Shown here: one piece after another, positions 60,334-64,000 of the stretch | How the letters are laid out: each line of letters starts with the position of its first letter | Position numbering within the stretch: position 1 is the stretch's first letter | Source: Yeosuana aromativorans | Lineage (GTDB): Bacteria > Bacteroidota > Bacteroidia > Flavobacteriales > Flavobacteriaceae | NCBI RefSeq assembly: GCF_014646655.1 | Contig: NZ_BMNR01000002.1 | Location: 149,224 to 213,223 of the forward strand | DNA length: 64,000 nucleotides | Reading direction: 5' to 3' | The notes under the pieces: model-generated | Seen by the model: the letters and a program-made list of their open reading frames with translations, nothing else | Told to the model about the DNA's origin: nothing | Database searches by the model: none | Program-made: the position numbers and the translations under genes

Positions 60334-61146
60334 TTATACTCTTAAAGGATTTGGTTGCCTTTGAGCCTTTTCTTTTATTTTCATTGAATTCCCATCACAT
60401 ATCTCCATTAATTCATTTCTCCATTGGATATTGTCAAAGTTAGTTAAATTATCGATTTGAACTCCTTGGAAATATCTTTTTCCCTTATATATAATTCCAT
60501 AATGTCTTGCATTCCCAATTCGATACAGGCCTACTAATTGAGGTGCTCCTCCACAATATTTATTTTCAATGTCAATTAAAGTATCTGTAAAACAATGAAA
60601 TAATGCCCGACTTGTTTTTTTACTTTCACTTTCCCAATATTTTTCATATTTGGTTAGAAATTCAGATGATCCAGAACCTACAACAAATAGTTTATCAGAA
60701 TGTTCCCCAAGTTCAATTGTTTCTCCTGACCACTTATTAGTTGATTTTTCCCATTTTATTTTTTTGCAATAGAAATTGAATTTGTCATATCTACTGCAAT
60801 GAATTATTTCTAACGAATTTGCTGTTATTCCGTTAACCTCATTAGGATAATTTTTAAATGACTGGATTAACTTATTTATTACCGCTTGTGATTTTTCTTC
60901 ACAAGTTGCATTTTCTTTAAAGAGCAAACCGTGGTCTGCAATATTGATTATTTGGTTCAAAACTATCGAAGGAAAAAGTACATCTCCGCAATAACCAAAA
61001 ATGTCTGGTGAGTTGTTACATCCAAACACCTTTTTTCCATAATCAAAATTTACCTTGTTTCCCCAAGATATCCGACTGTCACTCAAGATGTAAATTGAAG
61101 ATGGCTTTCTAGAATCGACTCCAAGCCAAGATGATAGTAATGTCAT
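60334..61146 (-). CDS. Proteasome-like Ntn-hydrolase (predicted Thr protease)
   Basis: A 270-residue protein. Starting from the ATG at 61146 the sequence is 'MTLLSSWLGVDSR', then 'IYILSDSRISWGNKV', then 'YGKKVFG', then 'FGYCGDVLFPS'. Thr directly after the initiator Met, the strand ending in SDSR.S.G, and a following KK correspond to the catalytic Thr1, Asp17-region and Lys33-region of proteasome beta subunits and HslV (family knowledge). Removal of Met would expose the Thr nucleophile. It is longer than HslV (about 175 residues) and has an unrelated C-terminal 100 residues. No HslU-like ATPase gene is beside it. An upstream extension to 61212 is possible but would bury the Thr. Confidence 0.7.
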   Translation of the reverse strand: MTLLSSWLGVDSRKPSSIYILSDSRISWGNKVNFDYGKKVFGCNNSPDIFGYCGDVLFPSIVLNQIINIADHGLLFKENATCEEKSQAVINKLIQSFKNYPNEVNGITANSLEIIHCSRYDKFNFYCKKIKWEKSTNKWSGETIELGEHSDKLFVVGSGSSEFLTKYEKYWESESKKTSRALFHCFTDTLIDIENKYCGGAPQLVGLYRIGNARHYGIIYKGKRYFQGVQIDNLTNFDNIQWRNELMEICDGNSMKIKEKAQRQPNPLRV

Positions 61147-61427
61147 TCGTTTTTTTTTGTATTTATGGCAACAATTAAATATAAAAAATTGTCTATATCC
61201 CCAATATAGCACTAATATAATAAATCTTACATTTTACTGACTCAAATAATATTTTATATTTCTCAACCACATACTATTCTAATAATTGGTTTTATGCGTT
61301 TTCAAATCCAAACTTTTCTAAAAATCTTTTGTCTCAATTGTTAACAACTCTAAAACAACCCGGAAACGTTCCTTTTCTGTTCATTAAGATTGATACCATT
61401 TGAGTTCATAAAAAGTCAAAGAAAATA

Positions 61428-61456
61428 ATCAAGTTTTAATGGTCATAAAACTTGAT
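61428..61456. repeat. Perfect inverted repeat, 11-bp arms
   Basis: ATCAAGTTTTA (61428-61438) and TAAAACTTGAT (61446-61456) around the 7-base spacer ATGGTCA. No T-run follows on either strand, so protein binding is more likely than termination. Confidence 0.8.
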
Positions 61457-61568
61457 ATAAATTGATTTAATCTATTGTCTATTAAATATTTGTGGATAAC
61501 TATTTGAAATCCTTTCCTCTTTCAACAGCAATGTTCTATACCTTTATTTCCATGATCCCATAAGGGAA

Positions 61569-61586
61569 AACAAAAGCGCTTTTGTT
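61569..61586. promoter_or_regulatory. 18-bp perfect palindrome, candidate operator
   Basis: AACAAAAGCGCTTTTGTT is fully self-complementary and ends 28 bases before the ATG of the HTH gene, an ideal place for autoregulation. Confidence 0.65.
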
Positions 61587-61614
61587 CATTTTATTAACCT
61601 AAAAAACAATAAAA

Positions 61615-61905
61615 ATGGACACTTTATTAATCCTTGAACGATTGGATCGTTTGGAAAAACTACTGATTGGCAGCAAAGAGGTACTGACCTTCGACGAAGC
61701 CTGTGACTATACAGGTATATCCAGGAGCTACCTATATAAACTGACAGCCTCGGGAAAGATCCCGCACTCCAAGCCCAACGGCAAGATGCTCTTTTTCGAG
61801 AAGAGGAAACTCGTGGACTGGCTGCTCCAGAACAAGCGCAAATCACAACAGGACATTGAGGCCGAGGCCTTGTCCCATGCCATGCGCCATAGAGCACATC
61901 GGTAA
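61615..61905 (+). CDS. Helix-turn-helix (excisionase-type) protein
   Basis: A 96-residue protein. A leading helix is followed by the HTH domain 'LTFDEACDYTGISRSYLYKL' and 'GKIPHSKPNGKMLFFEKRKL' (residues about 25-68), with a basic tail rich in His and Arg. It is typical of the excisionase/MerR-like proteins that head the replication modules of Bacteroidetes mobilisable elements. Codon use is clearly more GC-rich than in the integrase and core genes. The helicase gene follows 57 bases later. Confidence 0.85.
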   Translation: MDTLLILERLDRLEKLLIGSKEVLTFDEACDYTGISRSYLYKLTASGKIPHSKPNGKMLFFEKRKLVDWLLQNKRKSQQDIEAEALSHAMRHRAHR

Positions 61906-61962
61906 CAATTTCATTTAACCACAATGACACCTTAATCCAATTAAGGCGCTAAAACCATTCTT

Positions 61963-63168
61963 ATGAAACAGACACCATACATACGTGTGGGCACGTCCTA
62001 TTACAAACGTGTCAAGGCCCCGACCATTGCAGGCCATTTTAACGAGATCCTTGTGCACTGGAACATGGAGACCATCAAACAGGACCATGGCAAGGACCAT
62101 TTGAGCAAGGTTCCCAAATACGATGGGTTTACCTGTATCCCCAACCATATTGATTTTAAACAGGAATACCTGGGATTCTACAATATCTATTCCCCGTTGG
62201 GCAAAATGCCCAAAGAAGGGGGCACATCACTGTCACTTAAGTTTGTCAGGCACATTTTTGGAAAGCAATACGAACTGGGACTGGACTACCTGCAATTACT
62301 TTATACCAAACCCATCCAGGTATTGCCGATCCTTTGCTTGGTCTCCATGGAACGCTCCACGGGAAAGAGCACCTTCCTGAAATGGCTCAAGGCGATCTTC
62401 GAGAACAACCTGACCTATCTGACCAACGACAGCTTCAGCAGCCAGTTCAATGCAGACTGGGCAAACAAGCTGCTGATCTGTATTGACGAGGTACTGTTCA
62501 ACAAGGAAGAGCTCACGGAGCGGATCAAGTACCTGAGCACCACCAACATCAACAAACTGGAGGCCAAGGGCAAGGACAAGCGAGAGGTGGAGTTCTTTGG
62601 AAAGTTCATCTTGTGCAGCAACAATGAGGATAGCTTTATAAAGATAGATGCCAACGAGACCCGGTTCTGGGTGATAAAAGTGCCCGTCTTGGAAGAGGAG
62701 CAGATCAATTTTCTAGAGAAATTAATTGAGGAGGTACCTGCCTTTCTGTATTATCTGTCAAAGCGAAAACTAAATTCAAGGCATCAGACCCGTATGTGGT
62801 TTACGCCCCAGCAGATCAGGACCAAGGCCTTGAGAAGGCTGGTGCAGAACAATCGCAACCGGGTCGAAAAGGAACTGGCGAGTATTCTCATGGGGGTCAT
62901 TGAAAAATTTGATTTGGTCTCTGTGGACTTTTGTCCCATGGACGCCGTAATGGCCCTTAATAAGACCAGGGTGAAAACGGATCTGACACAGCTTAGGCGC
63001 ATGCTCAAAAGAGATTGGAAACTGGGCAACCAGGGCAACTCAAACAGCTACCGGAAATTCGTCATCTGGTCGGACGGCGACATCAATCTCGTCGATGCCA
63101 AAGGGCGCTACTTCACGGTTGAAAAATCTTTTTTGACCCAGAATTTTGATGATTTGATGACAGGTTGA
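61963..63168 (+). CDS. Primase-helicase family (SF3/P4-like) protein
   Basis: A 401-residue replication protein. The superfamily 3 helicase core shows Walker A 'ERSTGKST' (130-137), Walker B 'LLICIDEVLF' (170-179) and motif C 'GKFILCSNN' (213-221), followed by a C-terminal winged-helix-like region ('MLKRDWKLGNQG'). Such genes sit beside primase genes in NBU-like and other Bacteroidetes mobile elements and unwind DNA for autonomous replication. The sequence is GC-rich compared with the chromosome, indicating recent transfer. Confidence 0.9.
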   Translation: MKQTPYIRVGTSYYKRVKAPTIAGHFNEILVHWNMETIKQDHGKDHLSKVPKYDGFTCIPNHIDFKQEYLGFYNIYSPLGKMPKEGGTSLSLKFVRHIFGKQYELGLDYLQLLYTKPIQVLPILCLVSMERSTGKSTFLKWLKAIFENNLTYLTNDSFSSQFNADWANKLLICIDEVLFNKEELTERIKYLSTTNINKLEAKGKDKREVEFFGKFILCSNNEDSFIKIDANETRFWVIKVPVLEEEQINFLEKLIEEVPAFLYYLSKRKLNSRHQTRMWFTPQQIRTKALRRLVQNNRNRVEKELASILMGVIEKFDLVSVDFCPMDAVMALNKTRVKTDLTQLRRMLKRDWKLGNQGNSNSYRKFVIWSDGDINLVDAKGRYFTVEKSFLTQNFDDLMTG

Positions 63169-63199
63169 GGAACCCACTGTATTTGTTGGGGCAAGGCCG

Positions 63200-63296
63200 T
63201 CATCATGTGTTCATCATTTTGTCATCAAAAAAAATAATGATGACAAGATAGTACTTATAAAAACCGAGAATGATGAAACGATGACACATTGATGAC
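63200..63296. repeat. TCATCA/TGATGA iteron-like array
   Basis: TCATCA starts at 63200, 63211 and 63222 (exact 11-bp period). Reverse-oriented copies follow: TGATGA at 63238 and 63271, cGATGAC at 63279 and TGATGAC at 63290 (11 bp apart for the last two). The third TCATCA and the first TGATGA form a 9-bp perfect inverted repeat TTGTCATCA/TGATGACAA (63219-63246). The array lies between the helicase and primase genes. Confidence 0.7.
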
Positions 63297-63375
63297 TGAG
63301 AAAACGCACTGTTTATGGGGCTTAACGGATGAAATCATCAAAACATCAAAAAAACACATAAAAACACATTGGCCA

Positions 63376-64000
63376 ATGAAAAGAAAAATAAATTGTGAAA
63401 CAGCCCGTAATTTTCCAGTGACAGAGGCACTGGAAAAACTGGGGCACTTTCCCAAAAGGGAAACGGAACAAGACGCTTGGTTCCTGAGTCCTTTCAGGTC
63501 AGAAACACAAGCCTCTTTGAAGGTGTCCAAGAGAAAGAACCGATGGTATGACCATGGTGAGGGTGTTGGGGGGAACGTGATCGATCTGGTAAGCCGGGTC
63601 TTAAAATGTTCGATCGAGGAAACTTTGGAATTCTTGGATGCTGGCATGGCAATCAGACCAATTAAGCAGCGACCAATTTTCAATAAAAAAGAAACAAAAA
63701 TAGACATTGTAAAAGTCCGGGACATCATGCACCCAGCCTTGGTTGAATATCTGAGCTTACGGTACATTCCGATAACAGTGGCCAAACGGTATTGCAAAGA
63801 GGTTTGGTATCAGTATAAGGACAACCGTTTTTTTGCCATTGGACTGGAGAACATTAAGGGAGGCTGGGAACTGCGGAACAAGCTTTTCAAGAACGGTAGC
63901 AGCCCTAAATCCTATACCTACCTCCAATATAACAAGAGTCAACTGATCATACTCGAGGGTATGTTTGATCTGCTGTCACTGGCCACTTTAGATGGCACTG
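63376..64000 (+). CDS. DNA primase, CHC2 zinc-finger and TOPRIM (5' part)
   Basis: The first 208 codons of a primase cut by the window end. The start 'INCETARNFPVTEALEKLG' is the usual opening of Bacteroidetes mobile-element primases, followed by 'AWFLSPFRSETQASLKVS', 'NRWYDHGEGVGGNVIDLV' and, near the edge, the TOPRIM strand 'LIILEGMFDLLSLATLDG' with the catalytic Glu. Two zinc-ligand cysteines of a classic CHC2 finger are not evident, so the finger is of the degenerate type. The frame is open upstream to 63292 (ATG), but the family start argues for 63376. It makes primers for replication of the element together with the helicase. Confidence 0.88.
   Translation, partial: MKRKINCETARNFPVTEALEKLGHFPKRETEQDAWFLSPFRSETQASLKVSKRKNRWYDHGEGVGGNVIDLVSRVLKCSIEETLEFLDAGMAIRPIKQRPIFNKKETKIDIVKVRDIMHPALVEYLSLRYIPITVAKRYCKEVWYQYKDNRFFAIGLENIKGGWELRNKLFKNGSSPKSYTYLQYNKSQLIILEGMFDLLSLATLDGT

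Larger units (their letters stand above)
61147..61614. promoter_or_regulatory. Intergenic control region of the replication module
   Basis: A gene-free AT-rich region between the Ntn-hydrolase and the HTH gene. It contains a perfect 11-bp inverted repeat (61428-61456), a GTGGATAA DnaA-like octamer (about 61491-61498) and an 18-bp perfect palindrome (61569-61586) just before the HTH gene. It may hold an origin, att or operator sites. Confidence 0.5.

Noticed and set aside
61147..61212. N-terminal extension of the Ntn-hydrolase-like gene
   Set aside because: It would place 22 residues before the predicted Thr nucleophile; autoprocessing is conceivable, but the Met-Thr start is simpler.

Overview
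The window comes from a marine-type member of Bacteroidota, almost certainly Flavobacteriaceae. The evidence is the AT-rich DNA, the TAnnTTTG promoter boxes with hardly any Shine-Dalgarno sites, a GH16 glucanase with a type IX secretion tail, and family-typical small proteins (DUF6943, DUF6266, DUF6952, DUF2853). It consists of a conserved chromosomal core (about 16.3-57.7 kb) between two accessory islands.

Left island (1-16.3 kb, continuing off the left edge, next to tRNA-Ser). Mobile-element accessory genes (RteC-like tail, three excisionase-type HTH proteins, DUF6943, DUF6266) surround a block that looks like phage defence. Its centre is a tightly coupled four-gene operon: a 1411-residue P-loop ATPase, a zinc-ribbon DNA methyltransferase, a PglZ phosphatase-fold protein and a small BrxA-like protein. 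I read it as a compact BREX-like system related to type 3. The ATPase seems to carry a BrxF-like N-terminal domain, and no helicase or Lon-like gene is present. It is followed by a pair of genes (a possible Cys-His-Asp papain-fold protein and a PD-(D/E)XK nuclease) and a SMEK-domain protein. About 1 kb of non-coding DNA then contains a long, structured inverted repeat.

Core (16.3-57.7 kb). Clusters: TauE exporter, nitroreductase, DegT aminotransferase and GH16; on the minus strand tpx-dgkA-ftsK-lolA-lptF-ribB; a peroxide-defence group (katG, ahpC, thioredoxin, tpx); NhaC; a PLP gamma-lyase divergent from an Lrp-type regulator; a membrane-protein/histidine-kinase group; aldehyde dehydrogenase, RluA and panB; sdaA, dnaK, nitronate monooxygenase; a sugar transporter; a menaquinone group (thioesterase, isochorismate synthase, menD); cvfB and mnmE. 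Four core genes have a TAnnTTTG box ending exactly four bases before the ATG, which suggests leaderless transcripts. The GTP cyclohydrolase half of the riboflavin protein has lost its active site.

Right island (57.7 kb to the right edge). A tyrosine integrase sits directly downstream of mnmE, a position also used by SGI1-type islands. It is followed by a phospholipase-D-fold nuclease, a proteasome-like Ntn hydrolase, and then a visibly more GC-rich replication module (excisionase-type HTH, SF3 helicase, CHC2/TOPRIM primase) resembling a mobilisable NBU-like unit. Short repeats spaced 11 bp apart occur beside the tRNA-Ser, before the integrase and before the primase.
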